Source of the DNA: Fulvimarina manganoxydans
Lineage (GTDB): Bacteria; Pseudomonadota; Alphaproteobacteria; Rhizobiales; Rhizobiaceae
NCBI RefSeq assembly: GCF_900176465.1
Contig: NZ_FWXR01000021.1
Location: forward strand, 25,783 to 89,782
Length of the DNA: 64,000 nt
Direction of reading: 5' to 3'
The position numbers and the translations under genes were made by a program. Under the pieces are notes generated by a model. That model saw only the letters and a list, made by a program, of their open reading frames with translations, did not search any database and was not told where the DNA came from. Each line of letters starts with the position of its first letter. The first letter of the stretch is position 1. Of the stretch, positions 18,622 through 27,466 are shown piece by piece.

Positions 18622-19872
18622 TCAGATCAGAAGATCGGCGACGATCTGGTCGTTGGTGATGTCCTGATAGCGGATGCCGGAGGCGGCGAAGCGCGAGAGC
18701 AGGGAATCAAAATTGCCCGGATCCTTGGTCTCGATGCCGAGCAGGATCGAGCCGAAATCGCGGGCGGACTTCTTCAGATATTCGAAACGGGCGATGTCGT
18801 CGTCGGGACCGAGCAGATTGAGGAAGTCCTTCAGCGCGCCGGGCCGCTGGGCCAGACGCAGGATGAAATACTTCTTCAAGCCTTCGAAGCGCAGCGAGCG
18901 CTCGCGCACATCCGGCAGGCGCTCGAAGTCGAAATTGCCGCCCGAGACGACGCAGACCACTGTCTTGCCGCGAATATCGGTCTTCAAGCTTTTCAGCGCG
19001 TCGATGGCGAGCGCCCCGGCCGGCTCCAATACGATTCCTTCGATATTCAGCATCTCCAGCATGGTGGCGCAGAGACGCCCCTCGGGGGCGAGCAACACGG
19101 CCTCGGGCGGAAAGCCTTTCAGGGTCTGGTAGGGGATCTGGCCGATCTCGGCGACCGAGGCGCCGTCGACGAAGCCGTCGATCTGCTCCATCCGGGTCAG
19201 CGAGCCGTTGCGGAGGCTGGTCTGAAGGCTCGGCGCGCCGAGCGGCTCGACAAAGCGCAGGAAGGGAGTCTCGCCGATCGCGTTGAAATAGCGGGTCATG
19301 CCCGAGGCGAGACCGCCGCCGCCCACCGGCATGACGACGAAGTCGGGCTTCTCGTCCCCCAATTCGTCGACGACCTCCTTGGCGACGCTCGCCTGGCCCT
19401 CGACGATGTCCTCATGGTCGAAGGGCGGGACGAGATCGGCGCCCGCCTCGTGGGCATAGGTCTTGGCGGCCCTGTAGCAATCGTCGAAGAAGTCGCCGAC
19501 GAGTTCGATCTCGACCGCGTCGCCGCCAAAGGCGCGGGTCTTGCCGATCTTCTGCTGGGGTGTCGTCACGGGCATGAAGACGCGACCCGAAACGCCGAAA
19601 TGGCGGCAGGCGAAGGCGAAGCCTTGCGCGTGATTGCCGGCCGAGGCACAGCAGAATTTCGTATTCGCCGTCTCCGACGCCATCTTCTTGCGCATGAAGT
19701 TGAAGGCGCCACGGATCTTGTAGGAGCGCACCGGAGTCAAGTCCTCGCGCTTCAGGAAGATGCGCGCGCCGTATTTGGCCGAAAGATGCTCGTTGAGTTG
19801 CAGAGGCGTTGCCGGAAAGAGCGCGCGCAACTCGGCTTCGGCGGCAGCGACGCCCGCCGGAAAATCCGTCAT
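18622..19872 (-). CDS. ilvA: threonine ammonia-lyase
   Basis: A 416-residue PLP enzyme making 2-oxobutanoate from threonine for isoleucine synthesis. Lys52 in SYKIRGAFN binds PLP, and the SAGNHAQG loop and GGGGLASG phosphate loop are present. A single C-terminal regulatory domain (FILRLAQRPGALKDFL onward) marks the one-domain THD1 type. An upstream in-frame ATG at 19935 exists, but MTDFPAG at 19872 fits better. It converges with the hydrolase gene, 9 bases apart. Confidence 0.93.
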   Translation of the reverse strand: MTDFPAGVAAAEAELRALFPATPLQLNEHLSAKYGARIFLKREDLTPVRSYKIRGAFNFMRKKMASETANTKFCCASAGNHAQGFAFACRHFGVSGRVFMPVTTPQQKIGKTRAFGGDAVEIELVGDFFDDCYRAAKTYAHEAGADLVPPFDHEDIVEGQASVAKEVVDELGDEKPDFVVMPVGGGGLASGMTRYFNAIGETPFLRFVEPLGAPSLQTSLRNGSLTRMEQIDGFVDGASVAEIGQIPYQTLKGFPPEAVLLAPEGRLCATMLEMLNIEGIVLEPAGALAIDALKSLKTDIRGKTVVCVVSGGNFDFERLPDVRERSLRFEGLKKYFILRLAQRPGALKDFLNLLGPDDDIARFEYLKKSARDFGSILLGIETKDPGNFDSLLSRFAASGIRYQDITNDQIVADLLI

Positions 19873-20088
19873 GGTCATGATGTCAAACGTCCGTTTCGTC
19901 TCGGCGAGGAGGTTTGTCTCGCCTTGAAGGGACACGAGGACGGCCCCGGCGCGCGGCTTGTCCTGCCGCTTGCTGCCGTCTGGTCGCCCTTGTCCCGGGT
20001 CATGTCGAAGAATCTCGTGTCGGACAGGCCCGAAGCGCCTCTGGCTCGTCCCGCCCGGCCGGTCGTGGTCGCTCTTGCGCTCGAAACG

Positions 20089-20166
20089 TCAGAAGGTTCG
20101 GGCCGCGACGACGCCGGCGCCGATAATCGAAAGGAACGCTCCGCCGATCGATGGAATGCTCGTCAT
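20089..20166 (-). CDS. 25-residue single-span membrane mini-protein
   Basis: An ORF of 25 codons reads MTSIPSIGGAFLS, then IIGAGVVAARTF and stop. Nearly the whole chain is hydrophobic with small residues, fitting one membrane helix. A strong AAAGGAG sits 7 bases before the ATG. It lies alone in the otherwise empty 390-base interval between ilvA (19872) and the cupin gene (20263). No homologue is recognised. Short length makes coding unproven, but the ribosome site and hydrophobic pattern together are unlikely by chance. Confidence 0.5.
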   Translation of the reverse strand: MTSIPSIGGAFLSIIGAGVVAARTF

Positions 20167-20262
20167 CGCACGCTCCTTTCTTTGTCGCCCTGACACAATG
20201 CCGGCTTGTCTTGGGCGATATGCCGGCGTTTGTAAAGGTTGCGCCAACGCTCAAGGAGCCTC

Positions 20263-20760
20263 ATGATGACGGAGACGGTCAGCCCGCAGCGCTTCGATGC
20301 CATCGCCGCTTTGGAAGCGCCCATCCGCACCAAACCTTCCAATTACCCCGAACCTTTTTTCAGCCGCATGGCCGGCCGAACCAAGCGACCGCTCGGGGAT
20401 CTCTTCGGGCTGACGAATTTCGGGGTCAATCTGACGACGCTGGCCCCCGGCGCGGTCTCGGCACTCTTCCACCGCCATTCGAGGCAGGACGAATTCGTCT
20501 TCATCGTCGAAGGCACCCCGACCCTCGTTACCGAGTCCGGCGAGACGCTAATGGCCCCGGGCATGGTAGCCGGCTTTGCGGCGGGCGGCACCGCCCATCA
20601 CCTTCACAACCGGACGGATAGGCCCGCGACCTATCTGGAGATCGGCGACCGCACGCCCGGCGACGAAGTCTCCTATCCGCAAGACGATCTGATGGCGGTC
20701 TGGACCGAAGGGCGCTGGGTCTTCACTCGCAAGGATGGAACGCCTTATCAGGCACCTTGA
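20263..20760 (+). CDS. cupin domain protein
   Basis: A 165-residue single-domain cupin. Motif 1 is HRHSRQDEFVFIVEG, with two His and a Glu as likely metal ligands, and motif 2 includes GGTAHHLHN with a further His. The C-terminal block PQDDLMAVWTEGRWVFTRKDG is shared with alphaproteobacterial cupins of unknown role. The ATG at 20263 has AAGGAG 5 bases upstream and is preferred to 20239. Enzyme or sensor function cannot be decided. Confidence 0.85.
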   Translation: MMTETVSPQRFDAIAALEAPIRTKPSNYPEPFFSRMAGRTKRPLGDLFGLTNFGVNLTTLAPGAVSALFHRHSRQDEFVFIVEGTPTLVTESGETLMAPGMVAGFAAGGTAHHLHNRTDRPATYLEIGDRTPGDEVSYPQDDLMAVWTEGRWVFTRKDGTPYQAP

Positions 20761-20924
20761 CGGGTCGCCTTTGTCCGAAGGCAGCCTTCACGAGGGCATC
20801 GGCGGGAGCGCCCCATTGAAGCGGCGCCGGGATCGCTTCATCTTAAGACCCAATGATCCGGCGTGATCTTGAGAGGCGAAACCAGCCCGCAGGAACGCCG
20901 CACGAGGGAGACGACACCGTGACC

Positions 20925-22328
20925 ATGACGCGCAATTTCGTTTCGAGCGATGATATCCGCTCGCGCTTCTCGCGGGCGATGTCGGCCATGTATCGCAGCG
21001 AAGTGCCGCAATATGGCACGCTCGTCGAACTCGTCGAAGAGATCAACGACCTGCGCCTCAGGGACGATCCCGATCTTGCCGCCTCGCTCGAACGCTCCGG
21101 CGAGCTCTCGCGCCTCTCGGAAGAGCGCCACGGAGCCATCCGCCTCGGAACGCCGGGCGAACTCGCCACCATCGCCCGCGTCTTCGCGGTGATGGGCATG
21201 CATCCGGTCGGCTATTACGATCTCTCCGTCGCCGGCATTCCGGTTCATTCGACGGCGTTTCGGCCGATCGATCCGGCCGCCTTGTCGAAGAACCCGTTCC
21301 GGATTTTCACATCGCTGCTGCGGCTCGACTGGATCGAGGACGAAAGCCTTCGCCGCGAGGCCGAAGACATTCTCTCCCGCCGCTCGATCTTCACCGAGGG
21401 CGCGCTCGCCCTTCTGGACAAGGCCGAGCAGGATGGCGGGCTGGGCGAGGCGGATGCCGAGCGCTTCGTTCAGGAAGCGCTCGAAACCTTCCGCTGGCAC
21501 GAGGCGGCGACCGTCGACCGGGCGACCTATGAACGGCTCGCCAAGGCCCATCGCCTGATCGCCGACGTCGTCTGCTTCCGGGGCCCGCATATCAATCATC
21601 TGACCCCGCGCACCCTCGATATCGACGCGGTCCAGGCGATGATGCCGCAAAGAGGCATTTCCCCGAAGGCGGTCATCGAAGGCCCGCCGCGCCGGCTCTG
21701 CCCTATCCTTCTACGCCAGACGAGCTTCAAGGCGTTGGAGGAGGCGATCGCCTTCCAGGGCCAGAACGGGGCCGAGGACGGCACCCATACCGCCCGCTTC
21801 GGCGAGATCGAGCAGCGCGGCATCGCGCTGACGCCGAAAGGCCGCGCGCTCTATGACAAGCTTCTCAACGAAGCGCGATCCGACGCATCCGTCGCCGCCT
21901 CCGGCGAGGGCGCTTCGGACTACGAAACCGCGCTGACCCATCGCTTCACCGATTTTCCCGACAATTGGACGTCGATGCGCGCCGAAGGCCTCGCTTATTT
22001 CCATTATACGCCGACCCAAAGCGGGCTCGACCGGGCCGAAAGCGGCGAGACGAGCACCGATCCCGACGCGCTGATCGAGGCGGGCGACCTCACCTTCGAT
22101 CCGATCGTCTATGAGGATTTCCTGCCCGTCTCGGCGGCTGGGATTTTCCAATCCAATCTGTCGAGCGACGCCCAGACCAATGCGAGCGCCAAGGGAAGCA
22201 AGCCGGCCTTCGAGGCAGCCCTTTCCCGCGCCGTCCACGACGAGACGAGCCTTTACGCGAAAGCCGAAGAGGCCTCGATCGCCTCGGCCCTGTCGGCCCT
22301 TGCGCCGCGCCGCCGGGCGAATGCCTGA
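20925..22328 (+). CDS. hglS: 2-oxoadipate dioxygenase/decarboxylase (HglS, DUF1338)
   Basis: A 467-residue iron(II) enzyme of the family formerly called DUF1338/YdcJ, which turns 2-oxoadipate into D-2-hydroxyglutarate in lysine catabolism. Likely metal ligands are His69 (ERHGAIRLGT), His225 (PHINHLTPR) and Glu294 (RFGEIEQRG), closely matching numbering reported for the Pseudomonas putida enzyme as I recall it. GTG at 20919 is an alternative start with GGGAG 8 bases upstream. No other lysine-degradation gene is adjacent; a 2-hydroxyglutarate dehydrogenase is presumed elsewhere. Confidence 0.88.
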   Translation: MTRNFVSSDDIRSRFSRAMSAMYRSEVPQYGTLVELVEEINDLRLRDDPDLAASLERSGELSRLSEERHGAIRLGTPGELATIARVFAVMGMHPVGYYDLSVAGIPVHSTAFRPIDPAALSKNPFRIFTSLLRLDWIEDESLRREAEDILSRRSIFTEGALALLDKAEQDGGLGEADAERFVQEALETFRWHEAATVDRATYERLAKAHRLIADVVCFRGPHINHLTPRTLDIDAVQAMMPQRGISPKAVIEGPPRRLCPILLRQTSFKALEEAIAFQGQNGAEDGTHTARFGEIEQRGIALTPKGRALYDKLLNEARSDASVAASGEGASDYETALTHRFTDFPDNWTSMRAEGLAYFHYTPTQSGLDRAESGETSTDPDALIEAGDLTFDPIVYEDFLPVSAAGIFQSNLSSDAQTNASAKGSKPAFEAALSRAVHDETSLYAKAEEASIASALSALAPRRRANA

Positions 22329-22403
22329 CGGCGCTCTCTCAATCTTTGGTGGCGCGCCGGGTTGCCGAAAAACCGGCATCCACTTTTTCGCCCGGCGCTC
22401 TCG

Positions 22404-23303
22404 TCACCCGGCGCCGATCAGGAGCAGGATCGCGCAGACGATCACGGCCGAGCCGGCAAATTCCAGGCGCGTAATCCTTTCCTGGAACCACAGGACCGAG
22501 GCGAGGAAGGTGAAGACCAGTTCGATCTGGCCGAGCGCACGCACATAGGCGACCTTCTGCAAGGTCATCGCCGTGAACCAGCCGGCCGAGGCCGTGGCGC
22601 CCATCAGCCCGACGAGGAGCGAGGGGCCGGCGGCCTTCAGGACGCGGGAAAGTTCGTCCCGGTCCTTCATGAGCATCCAGGCAAGCATCACCGCCGTCTG
22701 GATGGCCAGGGTGACGGCGAGCGTTAGAAGGGCCCGCATCAGGATCGTGCCGTCGCCGAGCGCGAGCGATGCGCCGCGAAAGGCGACCGCGGAGGCGCCG
22801 AACAGCGTGCCAGACAGGATGCCGATCGCCGCCTCCCGGGTTGCAAGGCCTTTCAGAACATCCTTCGGCGCGCGCTCGCCGAGCGAGATCATCATGACAC
22901 CGATCACTCCCGCGACCACGGCCAGAAGACCGAGCGGTGCGATCGCTTCGCCCAAGATGAGAAAGCCGAAGAAGGCCGCCTGGATCGGCTCGGTCTTGGA
23001 ATAGGCCGTACCGACCATGAAATTGCGGAAGCCGAAGAGATAGACGAGGAGAAAGGTCGCCAGGATCTGCGCGATGCCGCCGGACAGCGCGGCGAATAGA
23101 AAGCCGGCATTGAGCGCCGGCAGGGCCTCGCCCGTCGCCCCCACATAAAGGCCGAGATAGAGAAGCGCGACAGGCAGGCCGAAGCCGAAGCGCGCGAAGG
23201 TCGCCCCGGTCGACCCCATCCGCCCTTTGAGATGCTTCTGAAGGGCCGATCGCAGATTCTGGAAGAAGGCGGCCGCGATGGTGACGGGAATCCAGAGGCC
23301 CAT
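22404..23303 (-). CDS. EamA family (DMT) transporter
   Basis: A 299-residue protein with ten hydrophobic segments in two EamA halves. The conserved AYSKTEPIQAAFFGFLILGE region and VLWFQERITRLE end each repeat. Substrate unknown. It converges with hglS and is divergent from the nucleotidase gene, sharing a 246-base upstream region with it. Confidence 0.85.
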   Translation of the reverse strand: MGLWIPVTIAAAFFQNLRSALQKHLKGRMGSTGATFARFGFGLPVALLYLGLYVGATGEALPALNAGFLFAALSGGIAQILATFLLVYLFGFRNFMVGTAYSKTEPIQAAFFGFLILGEAIAPLGLLAVVAGVIGVMMISLGERAPKDVLKGLATREAAIGILSGTLFGASAVAFRGASLALGDGTILMRALLTLAVTLAIQTAVMLAWMLMKDRDELSRVLKAAGPSLLVGLMGATASAGWFTAMTLQKVAYVRALGQIELVFTFLASVLWFQERITRLEFAGSAVIVCAILLLIGAG

Positions 23304-23549
23304 GGAAGCGCCGTTTCATGTGGGAAGCCGGGCTTTGACCGCAAAGGATGCGAACGTTCAAAGTCGGGCAATGAGGTGTTTGTCGCCTCTCCTATCGCGA
23401 AGCTTGGACCGGAGGGAAGATGCCGCCCGATTCCAAGGCCATCCTGAGTCCCATCGACGCGGATGGTCGCGTCTCCCGGGCCATCGCGCTATATGACGCG
23501 GACGACCGATCTGATCTTTTCACTCGCGTTTTAAGAGAATCCTGCCTCG

Positions 23550-24272
23550 ATGACGTCACCGACTGCTCTTCGCCCGACCGCCGAGGCGACGAAGGAAGAC
23601 TTCGCCCATGTCCGTGACTGGGTGTTCGATCTCGACAACACGCTCTATCCGCGCCATTCGAACCTCTTCTCCCAGATCGATCTGAGGATGACGGATTTCG
23701 TCGCCGAGTTTTTGGCGCTGCCGAAGGATAAGGCCCGCGAAGTCCAGAAGGATTTCTATCGCCGCTACGGCACGACCCTGCGCGGGCTGATGAGCGAGCA
23801 CAATGTCGATCCGGACGCATTTCTGAATTTCGTCCATGACATCGACTATTCCTGGATCGATCCCGACCCGGCGCTTGGCGACGAGATCAAGGCGCTTCCC
23901 GGGCGCAAATTCATCTTCACCAATGGCGACCGCAATCATGCCGAACGGGCGGCAAGGCAGCTCGGCATTCTCGATCATTTCGAGGATATCTTCGATCTCG
24001 TCGCCGCCGATCTGGTGCCGAAACCGGCCTCCGAGACCTATGACAAGTTTCTGGGCCTCCACCGGGTGGACGCGGCCCATGCGGCCATGTTCGAGGATCT
24101 GGCGCGCAATCTGCAAGTGCCGAAATCACTCGGCATGAAGACGGTCCTGATCGTGCCGCAGAACTTCGAGACGACCTTTGGCGATGCCTGGGAGCATGAA
24201 GGGCGCGAGGGCGAGCATATCGACTTCGTCACCGACGATCTCGCAAGCTTCATCCGCCGCATTCGAAGCTGA
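23550..24272 (+). CDS. HAD family pyrimidine 5'-nucleotidase
   Basis: A 240-residue haloacid dehalogenase-like hydrolase. Motif I is FDLDNTLYP with the nucleophilic Asp, motif II is FTNGD, motif III Lys is in VPKPASE, and motif IV is MFEDLARN. The NTLYP sequence places it with SDT1/PHM8-like pyrimidine nucleotidases, which dephosphorylate UMP and CMP. In Rhizobiales this gene commonly precedes dapD, but here a terminator follows and dapD is absent. Confidence 0.9.
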   Translation: MTSPTALRPTAEATKEDFAHVRDWVFDLDNTLYPRHSNLFSQIDLRMTDFVAEFLALPKDKAREVQKDFYRRYGTTLRGLMSEHNVDPDAFLNFVHDIDYSWIDPDPALGDEIKALPGRKFIFTNGDRNHAERAARQLGILDHFEDIFDLVAADLVPKPASETYDKFLGLHRVDAAHAAMFEDLARNLQVPKSLGMKTVLIVPQNFETTFGDAWEHEGREGEHIDFVTDDLASFIRRIRS

Positions 24273-24285
24273 CGGGAAAAGAGGG

Positions 24286-24310
24286 GGCGCTCGCAAGAGC
24301 GCCAGCCTTT
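24286..24310 (+). terminator. intrinsic terminator after nucleotidase gene
   Basis: GGCGCTC (24286-24292) and GAGCGCC (24297-24303) form a perfect stem with a GCAA tetraloop, followed by AGCCTTTC. It sits 14 bases after the stop codon. Confidence 0.7.
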
Positions 24311-24336
24311 CATGGGATCGACGAAAAGCCTCGCGG

Positions 24337-24642
24337 TTAGTCTTCCAGTCGCGAGCGTCCGGACCGAACAAGACCCTGCCGGCCATCCGTCGCCACATCC
24401 TCGGCAGCCTCGTCCGGGGCAACCTTGGTGCCGCCACCGCCATTCTGCTCGAAGATCGCATTCATCTGTTCGTTGGCGTAGGTCGCCTCGCCCTTTTTAG
24501 AGAGTTCGCGGTCGCGCCCGCTCGTCTCGTCGCTATCCTGCGCCTCGGCGCGCGGAGCAAGCTCGTCCTCGCTGATCGTCTCCGGCGTGTCCTTGTCCTG
24601 CTGGGACCGCATCATCTTCGGTTCGGTGCTCAGATCGGCCAT
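24337..24642 (-). CDS. hypothetical acidic protein
   Basis: A 101-residue protein, strongly charged and rich in Glu, Asp, Lys and Gln, with no hydrophobic core, signal or known motif; probably disordered and cytoplasmic. GGAGG lies 6 bases before the ATG at 24642, which supports translation. It converges with the nucleotidase gene. Function not recognised. Confidence 0.65.
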   Translation of the reverse strand: MADLSTEPKMMRSQQDKDTPETISEDELAPRAEAQDSDETSGRDRELSKKGEATYANEQMNAIFEQNGGGGTKVAPDEAAEDVATDGRQGLVRSGRSRLED

Positions 24643-24989
24643 GTCGGACCTCCGTCGTTTCGCATGCCGGCAGGCGCCGGCCCAATGTCTGATCTTGGAA
24701 GATCAACGGGAGGCGGCAAGACCAGTTCCCAGCAAGACACATGCAGATCCTAGGCCTACGCTGGTCCCGCCTTTTTTCGGTAACAGGCAAGCCCAGGACA
24801 CGGACGCCTCGACTTCTCCCCCAGGGGGAGAAGTCGTCTGGTGCTTACCTCCGGCTGCAGAGACAACTCGCCAAAGCCGTGAAAGGGGCCGCAGCCAGCC
24901 GCAAGCTTTCTTCATCCAGGCTCGTTGCAGTATGTTCGAATCCTGCAGACTCCTCTGCTCGGACGCTCTGACGATCGACGCACGGCCCT
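24643..24989. repeat. intergenic region with short palindromic repeat at 24811-24835
   Basis: No gene is supported in these 347 bases. At 24811-24822 GACTTCTCCCCC faces its exact complement GGGGGAGAAGTC at 24824-24835 across one base, a 12-bp cruciform-like palindrome. CTTCTCCCCC/GGGGGAGAAG palindromes resemble a widespread intergenic repeat of Rhizobiales as I recall. The rest (24836-24989) shows no codon pattern. Confidence 0.5.
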
Positions 24990-25973
24990 TCAACCCGCCG
25001 AAGGGTCGGTGGAGCTGACGGACCCGTTCCGGCCCTCGAAATCGCCGACCCGCTCCGGCGTGACGATCTCGACGGGGACATGGACCGTCTGCTCGACGGC
25101 CTCGCCTTTCGCGAGCTTCAGCGCGGTATCGACCGCCTCCTTCGCCTGGCCGCTCGCGTCCTGGAAAACCGTGACGTCGAGCTCGCCGGCCTTCATGGCG
25201 GCCAGTGCCTCGGCGGTGCCGTCGATCCCACCGACGATCACCGTATCCATTTCGACGCCGCCGGCCTTCATGGCCTTGATCGCGCCGAGCGCCATCGCGT
25301 CGTTATTGGCCAGCACAGCATCGAACTTCACGTCCGAAGCCAGCCAATTGGTCATCAGGTTTTCGGCCTCGTCTTGCGACCAATTGGCCGTCTGCTCCTC
25401 GGCGATGGTCATGAAGCTGCAGTCGTCGGTGGCGACGACGTCGTGAACGTCTTGGGTGCGCGTGCGGGCCGCCTGGTTGGATAGTTCGCCCACAAGCACG
25501 ATGATCCGCGCACCACTGCCCTTGCCGGCCTCTTTCAGAAGCCGGCACACTTCGGTGGCCAGAAGCGTGCCGGATTGCGTCTCATCGGATGCGACATAGG
25601 CTTGGTTGTCGGGCAGCTCGTCCCGATTGACCGGTTCGCGATTGACATAGACGAGCGGAATTCCGGCATTCTGCGCGGCCTGGGTCATCGCCTGGGTGGC
25701 GTCGGTGTCGACCGGATTGACGATGATGGCATCAAGACCGGAGGCGGCGAAGTTCTGGATCTGATTCAGCTGCTTGCCGACGTCGTTCTGGGCGTCCTCG
25801 ATCTGGACTTCGACGCCGTCGAGTTCGCTCGCATGGGCCTCGATCTGGCCGCGCAAGGCCGTCAGGAAGGCGTCGTCGAAGGTGGCGATGGAGACGCCGA
25901 TCGTCTCGGCCATCGCCGCGCCCGACATCAGCGCCGCGATGCTCAACCCCATGAGACCTGTCTTCATCGTCAT
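24990..25973 (-). CDS. ABC sugar-binding protein, type 1 periplasmic fold
   Basis: A 327-residue exported protein with a Sec signal peptide ending AMA at about residue 22. The mature part starts TIGVSIATFDDAF and follows the ribose/galactose-binding pattern (QIQNFAASGLDAIIVNPVD, then VGELSNQAARTR and VLANNDAMALGAI). Ligand is probably a simple sugar or polyol; ribose or inositol are possible. No permease or ATPase lies beside it, so it is an orphan that must serve a transporter or chemoreceptor encoded elsewhere. Confidence 0.87.
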   Translation of the reverse strand: MTMKTGLMGLSIAALMSGAAMAETIGVSIATFDDAFLTALRGQIEAHASELDGVEVQIEDAQNDVGKQLNQIQNFAASGLDAIIVNPVDTDATQAMTQAAQNAGIPLVYVNREPVNRDELPDNQAYVASDETQSGTLLATEVCRLLKEAGKGSGARIIVLVGELSNQAARTRTQDVHDVVATDDCSFMTIAEEQTANWSQDEAENLMTNWLASDVKFDAVLANNDAMALGAIKAMKAGGVEMDTVIVGGIDGTAEALAAMKAGELDVTVFQDASGQAKEAVDTALKLAKGEAVEQTVHVPVEIVTPERVGDFEGRNGSVSSTDPSAG

Positions 25974-26062
25974 GTCCCATCCGCCAAAGAGCCCAGAACA
26001 GCGAGCGTCTTTGTGGTCAAAGCGTTGGCGAAGGGCAATCCCCCGGCTTGGCCGTAAAATCC

Positions 26063-27466
26063 TTAATGCTCGCGGAATGTGCGTCCGAGAGCGTCCGTCA
26101 GCGGCTGGGTGAGATAGCTGGCAAAGGTGCGCGGCTCGCCCTTGATGAACATTTCAACGCCCATACCGGCCTGGATCATGTTCCGCGTCGCTTCGCGCCC
26201 ATCGAGATCGAGCGAGGCTTCGACCTCGAAATAGCGCTCGCCGGTGCGCTCATCGACGGTGGAATCCTGAGCGACGAATGAGACCTTGCCCAGGATCGGG
26301 TCTTCGGTGCGGGCGTGGAGGGCCGTGACTTTCACCTCGGTCTCATAGCCGACCCGCACCGCCGTGATGTCCTGGATGGACACCCGTCCGCGGGCGACGA
26401 GCCGCGCCTCGTCCGGCACGATCTCGCCGATCGTCTTGCCGGGGGGAACGACACCGCCAGGCGTGTTGGCCGTAAAGTGGACGAGATGGCCGCTCTCGGG
26501 CGCGACGATGGCGGTCTGCGACAGGGATTGTTCGGCCGCCGCGATCTCGTCGCGGATCTGGCCGAGTTCGGACAGGACGTCGGTCAGCTGCTGGGAGTTC
26601 TCTTTGGCATCCGTCATGCGCACCCGCTCCATCTCCGCCTCGATCTCGGCGATCGCGCGCTCGGAGGCGGCCGCGTCCGAGGCGAGTTTCGCATCGAGCG
26701 ATTGCTGCTGGAGAAGCCGGCTTTCCAGATCCCACAATTCGCGCTTCGGCAGATGGCCGGCATTGGTCAGGCTGCGAGCATTCTCGATCTGGCGGGTCAG
26801 AAGATCGAGCTGGCGGGCGGAATCGGCCGCCTGATCGACCAGCCCGTCACGCCGCCGCCGCTCGCCCTCGGCCCGGTTGCGCAGCGCCTCGATCTGGGCC
26901 GAGACGGCGCTTCGTCCGCGCTCGAATTCGCGCTCCTGCTCCTGTTGCAACAGGCGGACGATCTCGTTCATCGGATCGTCGGATGTGGTGGCCGGGAGTT
27001 CGTCGGCCGAGCGCAGACGCAGATCACCGATCCCGAGCGGCGAGGCCGAGGCGTTGAGGACGAGAGCGCGATCACCCGCGTCGGACTGGGTCTCCAGAGA
27101 CTTTTCGGCCTGTAGGCGGGACTCGATCGCCTCCAATGCAGCCTGGCGTGCCTTCAGCTTGCTCAGCCGCGCGCGGTCGACCAGGGGCTCCAGCTCAAGA
27201 ACCACCTCGCCGGCCCGAACGAGGTCGCCCTCATGGGCGCGGATCGACTTGATGACACCGCCTGTCACATGCTGAAGGACGAGATTGCGCCCCTCGGACA
27301 TGAGGGTTCCGGGCGCGATGACGGCCGAATCGAGCGGCACGACCATTGCCCAAGCCCCGAAGACGCCGAGCGCGATCAGAAATCCGCGCCCCAGACGGCC
27401 GGCGAGCCGGCTTGCATCGGTCGAGACCTCGGCGAAGGGATCGATCGTCTGCGCTTCGCTGGTCAT
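26063..27466 (-). CDS. HlyD family type I secretion adaptor
   Basis: A 467-residue membrane fusion protein of type I secretion. One membrane segment (residues 27-48) is followed by LMSEGRNLVLQHVTGGVIKSI (lipoyl half), long coiled coils (about residues 85-310), and the C-terminal barrel block TPGGVVPPGKTIGEIVPD. It would bridge the inner-membrane ABC protein to a TolC-like channel. Its start overlaps the ABC gene stop by 4 bases. No RTX or other secreted substrate gene is adjacent. Confidence 0.9.
   Translation of the reverse strand: MTSEAQTIDPFAEVSTDASRLAGRLGRGFLIALGVFGAWAMVVPLDSAVIAPGTLMSEGRNLVLQHVTGGVIKSIRAHEGDLVRAGEVVLELEPLVDRARLSKLKARQAALEAIESRLQAEKSLETQSDAGDRALVLNASASPLGIGDLRLRSADELPATTSDDPMNEIVRLLQQEQEREFERGRSAVSAQIEALRNRAEGERRRRDGLVDQAADSARQLDLLTRQIENARSLTNAGHLPKRELWDLESRLLQQQSLDAKLASDAAASERAIAEIEAEMERVRMTDAKENSQQLTDVLSELGQIRDEIAAAEQSLSQTAIVAPESGHLVHFTANTPGGVVPPGKTIGEIVPDEARLVARGRVSIQDITAVRVGYETEVKVTALHARTEDPILGKVSFVAQDSTVDERTGERYFEVEASLDLDGREATRNMIQAGMGVEMFIKGEPRTFASYLTQPLTDALGRTFREH

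Noticed and set aside
24925..24950. tRNA-like T-arm GTTCGAATCC
   Set aside because: No matching acceptor, anticodon or D stems can be folded around it.
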